Shown here: positions 49,001 to 58,600 of the stretch, in pieces | How the letters are laid out: the number at the start of each line of letters is the position of its first letter | Position numbering within the stretch: position 1 is the stretch's first letter | Assembly (NCBI RefSeq): GCF_900634625.1 | Contig: NC_041037.1 | Location: 20,797,682-20,861,681 of the forward strand | DNA from: Parambassis ranga | Taxonomy: Eukaryota > Chordata > Actinopteri > Ambassidae | Direction of reading: 5' to 3' | DNA length: 64,000 bases | Notes under the pieces: model-generated | The model's database searches: none | Seen by the model: the letters and a program-made list of their open reading frames with translations, nothing else | What the model was told of the DNA's origin: nothing | Program-made: the position numbers and the translations under genes

Positions 49001-50475
49001 TCCCTTTAACCCCTGGTGTCAGACTTTACACTGGAACTCGGTGTCTTCTCTGTTACAGGCAGAGACGTCTGCTCTGATAATAAAAAAAAAAGACGCCACC
49101 TTCTGCCTCTGAAATGCCAGCTGGCCCTTCAGAGTCCCGGCTCATTGTGGATTCTGTGGAAGCATTAGCCGAGCGCGCTCCGGTGCCTGAAACTGTGGGA
49201 TTTACGGGCCTTCGCTGAGTAATGATTTTCTGGAAGCATTTATTTTCCACAGAAGAACACGCTCCCACAAAAAAAGGCCTGTGGGTCATTAATGAAAGTG
49301 GAATGAGCTTAGTGCACTTTGAATAACCACTGGACTTAATACCACAGCCATCACGGAGTAATCTGCAGCATTTACCGAGGATTAGCACGCACAGAACAAT
49401 GACGGCTTAATCCCGAAAGGCTGACCTGTCGCCTGGACGGCTGTAATTATGATTACTGGAGGTCATCATCAGATGCTTCCTTCATAAGTAAACAAAGAGT
49501 CAACGTTGTCAGGCCGCTGATCTGATTGTGTCTTTTTGACCACAAATATGATTCTACATGTTTAACACGTTCAAAGACAACAGAGAAGCATCAAATGTTT
49601 GTTTCCTGTGCGGCTAAAAACTCAAAGAAATCCTAAAAGAAACCAGAAAAACTGCAAAGTGTGCAACCAAACACCATTCACACTTTTAAATAAACAATAT
49701 CTGAGTTCATTCAAGTGAACAGACTGTAAAAATACTTCTTACATTTTGTCCTGCAGTTCCACCTTTCACCTCTGGGTGGCAGCATCATTTCAAACATTTC
49801 CAAACTCCCGAAAACTGTTTGAACCTCAGCTGATGACTAGAAGAAGTCACGCCAGACCTTCAAACACAAGACCATGAAAAAGCTTCTCTGCCATTTTTGT
49901 GGTTGCCATGGTGACCAGCAGATTATTGTGCATGACCACAGGAAGGCGCTATAGAGCTGTCATTTATATTATGAGATGTGTTTATTTTGAGTAATTTTAC
50001 TTCAATGTAAAAATGTGACATTGTTCAAAAAACTGATTACACACTAACCCTTAATAAAATAATAAAACTTTAAAATGTACATTAATATATCTGACCCACC
50101 AACAGGGCGTCAGTGGTGCAAATAAGTTTTTATTCTTCATTTTCTGTTTTTTATTACACATGAAATCATGTTTAAATATCGACATATGACTGAAAAGTTC
50201 TACTGGTATTTTTCATTCATGTTTTTTTCAGCTGTGACTCTGATTATTTGGCTCTTTGCAATAAAGTTTAAACAGAAATCAAGACATGAAGGCACCACGA
50301 ATGAAGAAGACAGGGACAGTATGGAGTGAATTATGTGTGAAGAGGATCATTGTCAGATGAAGCCGCTGCTGGACTCACCTTTACACCTCCTCCTCCTCTT
50401 CCTCCTGGACTTTCCTTTCATGTCACAGTCAGACGGCTCCGTGTTCCTGCTGCAGGTCCCGTCCACCGCCGCCAT
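37048..50475 (-). CDS. adarb2: ADARB2 (RED2/ADAR3), double-stranded RNA deaminase family, complete
   Basis: Ten coding exons on the minus strand join in phase to 742 codons plus stop (human 739): 50379-50475, 42878-42964, 40490-41403, 39264-39381, 38933-39101, 38640-38797, 38387-38540, 37927-38108, 37637-37815, 37048-37218. Exon 1 encodes the Arg-rich R domain (KGKSRRKRRRRCK) typical of ADARB2. Exon 3 holds dsRBD1 (about 135-201) and dsRBD2 (about 280-348). The deaminase domain follows, with HAE at 440-442, Cys500 in SSPCGDAR and Cys560 in MSCTDK, so zinc ligands and catalytic Glu are kept. The mammalian protein is brain-restricted, lacks demonstrated editing activity and is thought to compete for ADAR substrates. 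The start chosen matches human MASVLG; the frame stays open up to an ATG at 50697, so a longer start is possible. Confidence 0.95.
39130..39222 (+). repeat. Short GT/G-rich minisatellite in an adarb2 intron
   Basis: Variants of gggggtctgtgg (11-13 nt) are repeated about eight times between adarb2 exons 4 and 5. The run stays open on both strands and inflates spurious frames. Confidence 0.8.
39471..39675. mobile_element. Short Tc1/mariner-type MITE
   Basis: The left end 'atgggtatgaaaagtatgtg' continuing 'gacagc' and the right end 'gtccgtttacttttggtcat' are imperfect inverted repeats of the kind found in fish Tc1 MITEs (..aaaagtat.tggacacc). The interior includes 'tgaatgcaagtttgggacgg'. There is no coding capacity. 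It lies in the adarb2 intron between exons 3 and 4. Confidence 0.5.
41752..41833 (-). tRNA. tRNA-Ser (CGA), copy 1
   Basis: This 82-nt tRNA-Ser has acceptor stem GCTGTGA/TCACAGC, D arm GGCCGAGTGGTTAAGGC, anticodon loop CTCGAAA (anticodon CGA), long variable arm GGGGTCTCCCC, T arm GCAGGTTCAAACCCTGC and discriminator G. A and B boxes are intact. It lies in adarb2 intron 2 on the same strand as the gene. Confidence 0.96.
42025..42106 (-). tRNA. tRNA-Ser (UGA), copy 2
   Basis: This copy is identical to the CGA copy at 41752-41833 except for the first anticodon base: the loop is CTTGAAA, giving UGA, which reads UCA codons. It lies in the same adarb2 intron, about 190 bp from copy 1. Confidence 0.95.
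42296..42746. mobile_element. PIF/Harbinger-like MITE (451 bp)
   Basis: The ends GGCCCCGTTCACACTGG and, inverted, GACCCCGTTCACACTGG form an inverted repeat with one mismatch. They are flanked by TTA on both sides (42293-42295 and 42747-42749), the 3-bp target expected of PIF/Harbinger. The interior has no transposase frame. A truncated relative lies at 47996-48300. This copy is in adarb2 intron 2. Confidence 0.75.
43345..43990 (+). mobile_element. Tc1/mariner transposase remnant
   Basis: The frame at about 43748-43890 reads VIWSDEAELELCAHRDVVF, then MWRQKGEA, a stop, NPKNLLHTVRHGGGSMML. This matches the Tc1 core (..VLWSDETK.ELFG.., ..PTVKHGGGS.M.WG). Upstream TRVLHRNGL (about 43477-43505) resembles the Tc1 helix-turn-helix region, and LRSARDHLE the segment before the catalytic Asp. 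Stops and frame breaks make it a dead copy. A 41-bp minisatellite is expanded within it. Confidence 0.75.
43536..43748 (+). repeat. 41-bp minisatellite, five copies, inside the Tc1 remnant
   Basis: Units (gactgaggtctgctagagac, then cacctggagacagagcacaca) start at 43536, 43577, 43618, 43659 and 43700. Copies alternate between 'gaggtc' and 'gaagcc' versions. Each unit corresponds to the transposase segment LRSARDHLETEHT that precedes WSDE. Confidence 0.92.
44539..44620 (-). tRNA. tRNA-Ser (CGA), copy 3
   Basis: The sequence is identical over 82 nt to the copy at 41752-41833, with anticodon CGA. It lies in adarb2 intron 1 on the same strand as the host gene. Confidence 0.96.
45702..45783 (+). 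tRNA. tRNA-Ser (CGA), copy 4, opposite strand
   Basis: This plus-strand copy is identical to the minus-strand CGA copies. It lies in adarb2 intron 1, antisense to adarb2, and a short CTTT follows the 3' end. Confidence 0.96.
46337..46935 (+). repeat. CA-rich compound microsatellite
   Basis: About 600 bp is composed of (CA)n, (GA)n and interspersed 'cagacgatg(c/a)..cac' and 'gatgaacacac' words, forming an irregular higher-order repeat. Several long frames over it (up to 223 codons of Cys/Val/Ser-rich or His/Thr-rich protein) are artefacts of its composition. It lies in adarb2 intron 1. Confidence 0.93.
47996..48300. mobile_element. Truncated copy of the Harbinger-like MITE
   Basis: It begins 'gaccctgttcagactgggga' and shares with 42296-42746 the blocks 'cagacctgttttcaaatc' and 'tcctccaaactgctaggtgt', and 'gctagccagattcgcta..gcatttgc.ttcagacct'. 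The right terminal repeat is missing. Confidence 0.6.
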
Positions 50476-50720
50476 CGCTCCTGTACTTTCCCCTGCAGCT
50501 TCTTCTTCTTCTTCTTCTTTTGCCCGCCTGAAACAAATAATTGCTTCAGAGTGCGGCTCTGCAGCGGGAAGCCCGACTGACTCCCCTCTCCCCCCTGCTG
50601 CCGGCTTTAGGAGGCGGGCGGCTGGTGAGGCTGTGACATCATGAGGAGGAGAAGAGCTGTGATTCAGCATCACTGACACCAACTCACAAAGACTCACAGA
50701 GTCAGTGTCTGTGTGTGATC
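50300..50720 (-). promoter_or_regulatory. adarb2: adarb2 5' region around the first coding exon
   Basis: A GC-rich, CpG-containing stretch surrounds the first adarb2 coding exon (50379-50475), consistent with a 5'UTR. The transcription start cannot be placed. An upstream in-frame ATG (50697) precedes 74 codons of low-complexity, Glu-rich sequence with no family similarity that I know. Confidence 0.4.
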
Positions 50721-52604
50721 TGGTGACTTTTTTCCATTGTAGTCATGTCAGTGTGCAGCATGAAGTCCTCTGTACAAACTACACAACCATGGCTACAGGC
50801 AGAGAGAACACAGAGGAAGAACAAGTTCTCCACAGTCACTTATCCACATACAAGTTTTTAAATAAAACGTTCTCATCTATGAATCAGTTTTCTTCCTGAT
50901 CAGCTGGTGGTCAGGTGGTAAAGCACTTTTCTGAACTGCATAGTGATGAGTAATGATTGGTGAAGGTAAAGATGATATTTCTCTTCACATGATAAACACG
51001 TCCTAACAAAAAACAAACAAACAAACATCCCATTTGGTTGATAATCCACCCGTCAGATACGACTCATGGTTACGTTTATGACAGTTTGGACATATTGGCT
51101 GACCTCATGTTAAATTAACAGAACATAGGACATACATGGGACAGATGCAGCCGCCATATTAGTCTGTTGGGGATGATGGAGGTTTATTCAGCGCGGCAGA
51201 CCTTCACTCAGATGTCTGAGGTTTGAGTCTCCCTGACACCACAAGCTGTTTTGGTTTTGCCTGTTTGTTTTTAACTGTGGTTTGATTTGGCATAAAAACC
51301 ACTGTTAAAGGTCTCAACACACACATATTAAAAACATTATTCCCGTCATACAGTTGGCAGTTTCGGCTACCACAACATGTTGCGCTGTGGCCAGAGGACC
51401 CATGTTGAAATATGACTGTCCTGGCCTGGACAGGCTAAAGGGAGTCTGAGTCTGGGGGATTTTCACCAAGAAATGCAGAAAGAGCTGCAGTGAGTGGACA
51501 ACATCTTCTGCATGATGAGAGCTCCAGCCAGCTCTGAATGCACGGTGCCTGGGTTAAAGCATCACTGCATGCATGTGGATGTAGGTGTGTCCCCACCACA
51601 CATGAAAGCTCTGAATGTGGGTTACAGAGCTGCTCCCGCTGCGCCGATTCTGCAGCAGCAGGAGACAAACGGAGCACTTTTATCTTCTGCGTCTCCGGTT
51701 TTCAGTCTGCGGGCCGAAACACCGCAGCGAAGAAACAGGCGAAAGAAGAAAGAGGTTTTTTTTTAACGCCCTAATTAAATAAAAAGGCGAATAGGGAAGG
51801 CGTGTTTGCATTTCAGGACAGGAGAGACCTGCCAACAGCAGACACTGAGCTGTCAGGAGCTCTGCTGCCATGTCAGTGAGTGGAGGTTTGTCCATAAACT
51901 GTTGGACTACCTTGATTGATTGATCACAGACAAACAATCAATAATGCGAACAATGATCTAGACTGCAGCGTTCAGATTTTTTTGTCCTCACACGTTGTTC
52001 CTTCTGTTTCCAACAGACGTCTGACTCCACACTTGATTGTGATTTGGCTGCTTTGCATCATAATGCCCACTTTGCATAATCTCCTCACCTCCTCTGTTCA
52101 CCTTTGTTTCCAATTAGCAGCAGCTGTTTAATCCCTGCCAATCACCTTCCTCCAGCTGCTAATCCCACCGCATCACACCCTCACTTTATTTCATACATGT
52201 TGCGTAGCTCTCACCTGCTCGCTGGCCTTTGGATCCTCTTGGTTTACAGGTTTCCGCTGACTGACTCCCTCTTCAGAGGATTAGCGGGGTGCTGAACCTC
52301 TTTGTCTGTCTGCAGGTGTGGAGCTGCTGGGGTTCATAGTTCTTGTAGTGGCTCACGTCACTGATTCCACTGTTCTCATACAAATAGCTTCAGTGTCTTA
52401 TATGAAGATGGAGGATGAGTCTGTTTGTTGCAAGACAAATAAGGTCCGTGCATGTTCAGGTGTGCACATTGAAAGGTCGGTCTGTTGTTCCTCTTTAATC
52501 ACTATTATTTATTAACTGATGATATATACATCCACTATAATATAAACACAACAGTTTCAGCTCGACAACATCAACAACAAGGAGAGAGAGGAACAAGTCA
52601 TGTT
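50721..52604. other. Intergenic, nothing recognised
   Basis: There are no coding exons or RNA genes that I can support. Around 52020-52280 is a repeat-free stretch with several 'ttgcataat/taatcc' words. Confidence 0.5.
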
Positions 52605-53075
52605 TGTTCCTCTCTCTCCTTCATCCTCTCTGTCCTGTCTCCCTCTTCTTCTCCTCTCTCTCTCCTTCATCCTCTCTGTCCTGTCTCCCTCTTCTTCTCC
52701 TCTCTCTCTCCTTCATCCTCTCTGTCCTGTCTCCCTCTTCTTCTCCTCTCTCTCTCCTTCATCCTCTCTGTCCTGTCTCCCTCTTCTTCTCCTCTCTCTC
52801 TCCTTCATCCTCTCTGTCCTGTCTCCCTCTTCTTCTCCTCTCTCTCTCTCCTTCATCCTCTCTGTCCTGTCTCCCTCTTCTTCTCCTCTCTCTCTCCTTC
52901 ATCCTCTCTGTCCTGTCTCCCTCTTCTTCTCCTCTCTCTCTCCTTCATCCTCTCTGTCCTGTCTCCCTCTTCTTCTCCTCTCTCTCTCCTTCATCCTCTC
53001 TGTCCTGTCTCCCTCTTCTTCTCCTCTCTCTCTCCTTCATCCTCTCTGTCCTGTCTCCCTCTTCTCCTCCTCTAC
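52605..53075 (+). repeat. 46-bp pyrimidine-rich minisatellite, about ten copies
   Basis: The unit ccttcatcctctctgtcctg, then tctccctcttcttctcctctctctct, repeats every 46 bp from about 52618; one copy is 2 bp longer. The plus strand is almost wholly pyrimidine. Because 46 is not a multiple of 3, each frame cycles through all phases and stays open, giving false Ser/Leu-rich proteins of up to 239 codons. Confidence 0.95.
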
Positions 53076-54355
53076 CCGGCTGACTGTCAGCAGGAAGGTT
53101 CTCCATATGAGCCGGGTCCTGTTCAAGGTTTCTTCACTGAGTGGGAGGATCTGCCTTCTTCCAGGTTAACCTCACACAGAGCTTCATTCATAAAACACAT
53201 GTGAGGACAGACAGCTGCTGTCCTTCCAGTTAGAAGGAGTTCCGCCTGTGACGATGTGCTGGCTGGGTTTGTGAAATTCTGTCTTTGTCGTCCCCCTTTT
53301 TTTGCCAAGACATTAGTAAAAGTGTTTTTAGGTTCCAGAACAGCTTTTATTTTTCCTGCATCATTACAGCGGTGTCAGTGTGGTATTAATTATTCTATAT
53401 TCTTTATTTATGCCACAGCTCATTGGTCCTGGGCCCTAATTGGCTCCCTTACATCTCGGCACTGTGAAAGTCTCCCCCTGCAGGCGAAGACCTGAGGCAC
53501 ATGGACGGATGTGGGTTCTACATTGGGTTCATAAAGCCCTCGAAGCGTTCACTTTCTAAAACTTCTTATTTGTCTAAAACTGACAAAGTTTTCTGGAGCT
53601 TGAAGTCTCACAGTTACCCTGGATGAAGAAGAGCTACGACAACATCTGCAGCCGTGGAGAACCTGCAGCCATATTGGAAACATAATAACATGCATAACAT
53701 TTCCTCCCCGCTGTTTGCAGACATCCCAACTGATAAAGTAGAAGCGGGAGCGGAGCTTCATGCAGACACAACAGAGAGGCTATTACTGTGTCGGATGAAA
53801 ACAGACTGTACTGTATTTCAGCCCGTGGCTGAGATCCCTCAGGGCAGGGAGAATGAAGTGCTCTCCAAAACGAGCTCAACATCCCAGCAAATAGGACACA
53901 GCAGCTTCCCCGTGTGCTCCTCAGGCCAAACATTATACTGTACACTGCATCCATCTCAGTGCTCCTCTGCAGCCTGCGGGCGCCTCAGCTGCAGGAACGA
54001 CAGCCACATGCAAAATAAGGCGTAACATTGTGTCATATTACAGCATTAGCATATTGATGTCTTCTTGTCTGTGTCCGTGTTTTTCTAAGCATCAACAAAC
54101 AATGGCTGAATCCTGATGTTTAAGTGATGTGTGATGTGTTGGCAAAGCAGAAGAAGGCACAGCTCCACCAAGGAGAGCCAAGATGGAGGAACATCAGGGC
54201 TTCTCTGAGCCATGCAGAGCATATACAGAGGGCAGCAACCATCACCTGTGCCCTTTGTGCTAAGTGACCTCTACAGAACACTGAGCAGAGCAGCAGAAGG
54301 TGCATGTTAAGTCTGCTGACAGCCAAGAAAATGGTAGGAAAGTTTGTGACCTCTT
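53076..54355. other. Intergenic, nothing recognised
   Basis: I see no supported gene, RNA or repeat between the minisatellite and the last tRNA-Ser. Confidence 0.5.
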
Positions 54356-54437
54356 CGCTGTGAGCAGGGTTTGAACCTGCGCGGGGAGACCCCATTGGAT
54401 TTCAAGTCCAACGCCTTAACCACTCGGCCATCACAGC
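54356..54437 (-). tRNA. tRNA-Ser (UGA), copy 5
   Basis: It is identical to the copy at 42025-42106, with anticodon UGA. It stands alone between adarb2 and the TRIM gene, about 9 kb from the nearest sister copy. Confidence 0.95.
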
Positions 54438-54898
54438 TGGTGAAGCCTGTCAGAGGGTGCCTCACTGGATGTTTACTGCCTGGTACAGAGTAATATATAC
54501 AGAGTATATTTCCTCTGTTATGATAGTTGCACAGTGCAGCTCCTCTCAGGCTTCATCCACATGTCCAGTTTTTCCCTGCAGGTACTTTTGGGATGTTCAT
54601 CACCTTGATGAGTGGATGTCCCCTAAAGGGCCTTTTTCAGCCCTGCACAGGTGTTCCATGGGCCTGATCATCATGATGGCTCCACAGACAGACAAACGGG
54701 TCTAGTTCCTGCCCTAAGAACTAGCAGAGCGGTTGTCCCCTAACCGAGGTTTTATGATGATGCAAAGTATTAGAAACCCTGTCCTCTTCTGTGTCTGTTC
54801 CTTCAGAGCCAGCTGTTTTTTTCTATGAAGTGTCCTCAGTTCTAAACATTTACATTCAATCTTATGTTCCCTTTCTTACTTGCACCTTGTCCTTGTTA

Positions 54899-54928
<30 letters not shown>
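54899..54928 (+). repeat. (TG)n microsatellite
   Basis: About 14-15 TG units in intergenic sequence. Confidence 0.9.
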
Positions 54929-54931
<3 letters not shown>

Positions 54932-56070
54932 ATGATTTGACGCGCTGAAGTCAGCCACCCTGGACACGCCTGGATGAACTGGTGCAGCGTTTCATTACGC
55001 TGTGAAATACCGATCACACCGTGATTAAGTTGATTAGATTTCATGAATATTTTAAAGGCGAACCAAATTGCAGATTAAACATTTACTGCCGGTTTCCTCT
55101 CTGACAGACCAGGAGATCATATCTCATCTCCCAAGTGGTTTACTGTACGGTAGCAGACAGTCTCCAGTGCTCCTCTGTCTGATCAGTCTGTTCAATTTGA
55201 ATGACGTTCACTTCAGATACACAGCTGCTGCTTCATGTCTGCAAGTTCAGATACGCTGTGGAGGTTTTCTGTATGTGGGCTCGCCAATCTTTTGCAATCT
55301 ATCATCTCACCACTAGGTGCCACTAAGGGCTGGTTTTTGGTCTCAGCCCTTGCTGATGGGTTTGTGAGTCGTTTTGCCCTGACGCCAGTGCCGTTCAGCT
55401 ACACTAGGTTTATATATGCCGCTTCAGCCAATTCAAGCTCCAGAAAGGATGAGCGTTAATATATTTGTATATTATTTGCATTTTTAATTGTATATGTTAT
55501 TGCAAGAATGAATTCTAAGTAAAAAAGTACATTTTCATCATACGTCCCAGGACACTTCTTAGAAATAAAATCTTAAAAAAATGATAACGTGGTACATAAA
55601 ACATGTAATGTAATCAATAAATACAGAGCAATAATACCATATGTGGCCACCTGCCACATGTGACATAATAATTATTTTGCATTTTGTGTCATAGTTTTTG
55701 GATGTAACCAAGCACACCCAAGCTGCTATAAATGCAGAACTCTGGCTGCACCGTGTGGCAGCAAGGGGCAACTGCATGAAGGTCCAATTTATGTCATTTT
55801 AAGCCAATGGTACACATAAACAGATCAAAGGATTATTTAACAAAAACCTAATAAATTTGTGGAAGAGATCTGAGACATTATTGCACAAAAAAAGAACAAA
55901 AATTACATGTTCTGTTAATGTGTAACTAATAACCCTGCCTCTTCTTCCTGCTCTCAAACACAGCAGCTGTTCTCTATACTGATATTTCCTGGTTCCCTCC
56001 CCGTCAGATCTGCAGAGAGGTGGAACATGCTGACTGGCTGCTGCAGAGTCACGTGATGTTTCAGAACTAG
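54929..56070. other. Intergenic region upstream of the TRIM gene
   Basis: AT-rich sequence with no supported gene or repeat. Confidence 0.5.
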
Positions 56071-56080
56071 TTTCAATTTC
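56071..56080 (-). promoter_or_regulatory. ISRE-like element upstream of the TRIM gene
   Basis: TTTCAATTTC on the plus strand is GAAATTGAAA on the minus strand, a match to the ISRE core GAAANNGAAA bound by IRF/STAT complexes. It lies 47 bp before the TRIM start codon and is followed by 'gaagtgaaact', another GAAA-type half site. Interferon control is inferred. Confidence 0.5.
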
Positions 56081-56126
56081 GCAGAAGTGAAACTCACTCA
56101 CTCAGTCACTGCCACTAAGAGCTGAA

Positions 56127-57779
56127 ATGGCGCAGAAAGAAGTTCAGCTGGATCAAGAGGCTTTCTGCTGCTCCATCTGTCTGGATCTACTGAAGGATCC
56201 AGTGACGATTCCCTGTGGACACAGCTACTGCATGAACTGTATTCAGACACACTGGGATGAAGACGATGAGACGAGCTGCCCTCAGTGCAGGAAGACTTTC
56301 ACACCGAGGCCTGTCCTGGTGAAAAGCACCATGTTAGCAGATTTAGTGCAGCAGCTGAAGAAGACTGGACTCCAAGCTGCTCCTGCTGATCCCTGCTGTG
56401 CTGGACCTGAAGATGTGGCCTGTGATTTCTGCACTGGAAGAAAACTGAAAGCCTTCAAATCCTGCATGCAGTGTTTGGCTTCATACTGTGAGAAACACCT
56501 GCAGCCTCATTATGACGCAGCTACGTTCAAGAAACACAAGCTGGTGGAGCCCTCCAAGAACCTCCAGGAGAACATCTGCTCTCGTCATGATGAGGTGATG
56601 AAGATGTTCTGCCGCACTGATCAGCAGTCTGTCTGTTATCTCTGCTCTGTGGATGAACATAAAGGCCACGACACAGTCTCAGCTGCAGCAGAGAGGACTG
56701 AGAGGCAGAGAGAGCTCCAGGAGAGTCTGCAACAAATCCTGCAGAGAGTCCAGGACAGAGAGGGAGATGTGAAGCTGCTCCAACAGGAGGTGGAGGCCAT
56801 CAGTTGCTCTGCTGATAAAACAGTGGAGGACAGTGAGAAGATCTTCACTGAGCTGATCCGTCTGATCCAGAAAAGAAGCTCTGATGTGAAGCAGCAGGTC
56901 AGATCCCAGCAGGAAGCTGAAGTGAGTCGAGTCAAAGAGCGTCAGGAGGAGCTGGAGCAGGAGATCACTGAGCTGAAGAGGAAAGCTGCTGAGCTGGAGC
57001 AGCTCTCACACACAGAGGACCACATCCACTTTCTACAAAAATACTTCTCTCTAACATGTGTCTGTCAATCTGTGAATTTTCTCCCAGTTCACAGCTTTCA
57101 TTTGCAACATTTCAGTGGTGTGCAGAAGGCAGTCTCAGAAACCAAGGGAAAAGTAGAGAAAGTTCTGAATGAAGAGTGTATGAAGATCTCACTGGCACTC
57201 ACTGAAGTGGATGTTTTGCTGTCACAGGAGCCAAAGACCAGAGATGATTTTCTACAATACTCAAATGAAATCACACTGGATCCAAACACAGCAAACATTA
57301 GGCTTTTATTGTCTGAAGAGAACAGGAAAGCTACATTCATGGCACTGGAACAACACTATTCTCATCATCCAGACAGATGCACTGCTGTTGGTCAGGTCCT
57401 GAGTAGAGAGAGTCTGAGAGGACGTTGTTACTGGGAGGTGGAGAAAGGTGTAGGTGGAGTTTCAGTTGTGGTTGCATATAAAGACAGTAACAATGTAAAG
57501 GAAATATTTGGAGCAAATGACAAGTCTTGGGCATTGGGTGTCTACAAACATCGTTATGAATTCAGACACAGCAACACTGTCACTCATGTCTCAGGTCCTC
57601 ATTTCTCCAGAGTAGGAGTGTACCTGGATCACAGAGCAGGTATTCTGTCCTTCTACAGCGTCTCTGAAACCATGACTCTCCTCCACAGAGTCCAGACCAC
57701 ATTCACTGAGCCGCTCTATGCTGGATTTCAACTTGATGGTCGTGCTGGAAACACTGCAGAGATCTGTGAGCTGGACTAG
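56127..57779 (+). CDS. TRIM-family E3 ubiquitin ligase (RING, B-boxes, coiled coil, PRY-SPRY), intronless
   Basis: The single 550-codon frame has the full tripartite layout. The RING finger is C3HC4, with Cys15, Cys18, Cys30, His32, Cys35, Cys38, Cys51 and Cys54. A B-box1-like segment spans about 90-125 and a B-box2 about 151-181 (Cys151, His154, Cys162, Cys170, Cys173, His178, His181). A Glu/Gln-rich coiled coil covers about 185-300. A PRY-SPRY domain runs from about 380 to the end, with LDPNTA, CYWEVE and AGFQLDG motifs. Such fish genes (TRIM16/TRIM25-like and finTRIM relatives) are expanded families, usually cytoplasmic, with roles in antiviral ubiquitin signalling. The ATG is the first in frame; an AATAAA lies at 57800. 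The frame is intact. The exact orthologue cannot be named from sequence alone. Confidence 0.9.
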   Translation: MAQKEVQLDQEAFCCSICLDLLKDPVTIPCGHSYCMNCIQTHWDEDDETSCPQCRKTFTPRPVLVKSTMLADLVQQLKKTGLQAAPADPCCAGPEDVACDFCTGRKLKAFKSCMQCLASYCEKHLQPHYDAATFKKHKLVEPSKNLQENICSRHDEVMKMFCRTDQQSVCYLCSVDEHKGHDTVSAAAERTERQRELQESLQQILQRVQDREGDVKLLQQEVEAISCSADKTVEDSEKIFTELIRLIQKRSSDVKQQVRSQQEAEVSRVKERQEELEQEITELKRKAAELEQLSHTEDHIHFLQKYFSLTCVCQSVNFLPVHSFHLQHFSGVQKAVSETKGKVEKVLNEECMKISLALTEVDVLLSQEPKTRDDFLQYSNEITLDPNTANIRLLLSEENRKATFMALEQHYSHHPDRCTAVGQVLSRESLRGRCYWEVEKGVGGVSVVVAYKDSNNVKEIFGANDKSWALGVYKHRYEFRHSNTVTHVSGPHFSRVGVYLDHRAGILSFYSVSETMTLLHRVQTTFTEPLYAGFQLDGRAGNTAEICELD

Positions 57780-58600
57780 ACAGATGGTAATAAGCAGAAA
57801 ATAAAGCAATCACAAGTATTGTCAAAATTTAGACAATTATTTCTGGTATAATATTGTTTGGCTTCTTCACTTCATGTTTACGATGCTTCAGACTGATTTT
57901 ACAGATGAAAACCCATTAAACCAATGTATGAGCATTAAATTAAATAGCATCATAGTATTTTGGAAAGTTTTGTGCTAATGGCTTTCACTGAAGTATCAAT
58001 AACAGCCGTGGTTATTAAGTAGAGAATTGTTATAAATGCAGTTGATCAGTGTATGTGTAATGCTCTGATCTGGCGTCTGTCATCTTAATTTGCAGATAAT
58101 GTGTTTTCCACTAGAGGTCAGTCTGTACAAATATATGTCACACCTTTCGTGTTCTGTACTGTTCATGTATCACCAAGTATGTAGACTCCTGTCTGCTTGC
58201 CATCTTTTGTTCTCTTATAGTTGATCCCATTAAGTTTTTATTTTGATTTCTTTTGTGATGTTAACAGTAAATATAATAGGATGCAGATATTTTATTGTTA
58301 AGATGATCTACTACTGATGATTAAACTCCAGGGATTTATATTATTTCTTTGCTGTTTGATAAATGCCAACTTAGAAAATTGCACACAGATTATGCATATA
58401 AATATTGTTGTTCTGATGTTTATAGGTTTCAGGGTTTTTAATGAACAGAATGCGGTTTGAGACATTCTTTGCTTTGTAAAATAGAATCAAAACTTGTATG
58501 GATTTATTTAATACATTTATTATAAAAATATTTTAGTTTTACTCTGTGTAAAACAAAAAGTTTATATTTTTATCATATTTTCGTCTTGGTCTTATTTTGA
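57780..58600 (+). other. TRIM 3' flank
   Basis: AATAAA at 57800-57805 is only 20 nt after the stop, so the 3'UTR may be very short or use later signals. The remaining sequence is AT-rich with no gene seen. Confidence 0.5.

Larger units (their letters stand above)
42965..50378 (-). other. adarb2: adarb2 intron 1
   Basis: This 7.4-kb intron contains a Tc1 remnant, two tRNA-Ser genes, a CA-rich array and a truncated MITE, each listed separately. TAAT-rich, repeat-free stretches at about 44780-45010, 47270-47560 and 49130-49500 look like candidate regulatory elements. No further coding exon fits the splice phases. Confidence 0.6.

Noticed and set aside
52485..53204. Frames of 159-239 codons rich in Ser/Leu/Pro
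   Set aside because: They arise from the 46-bp tandem repeat, which lacks stop codons in any forward frame.
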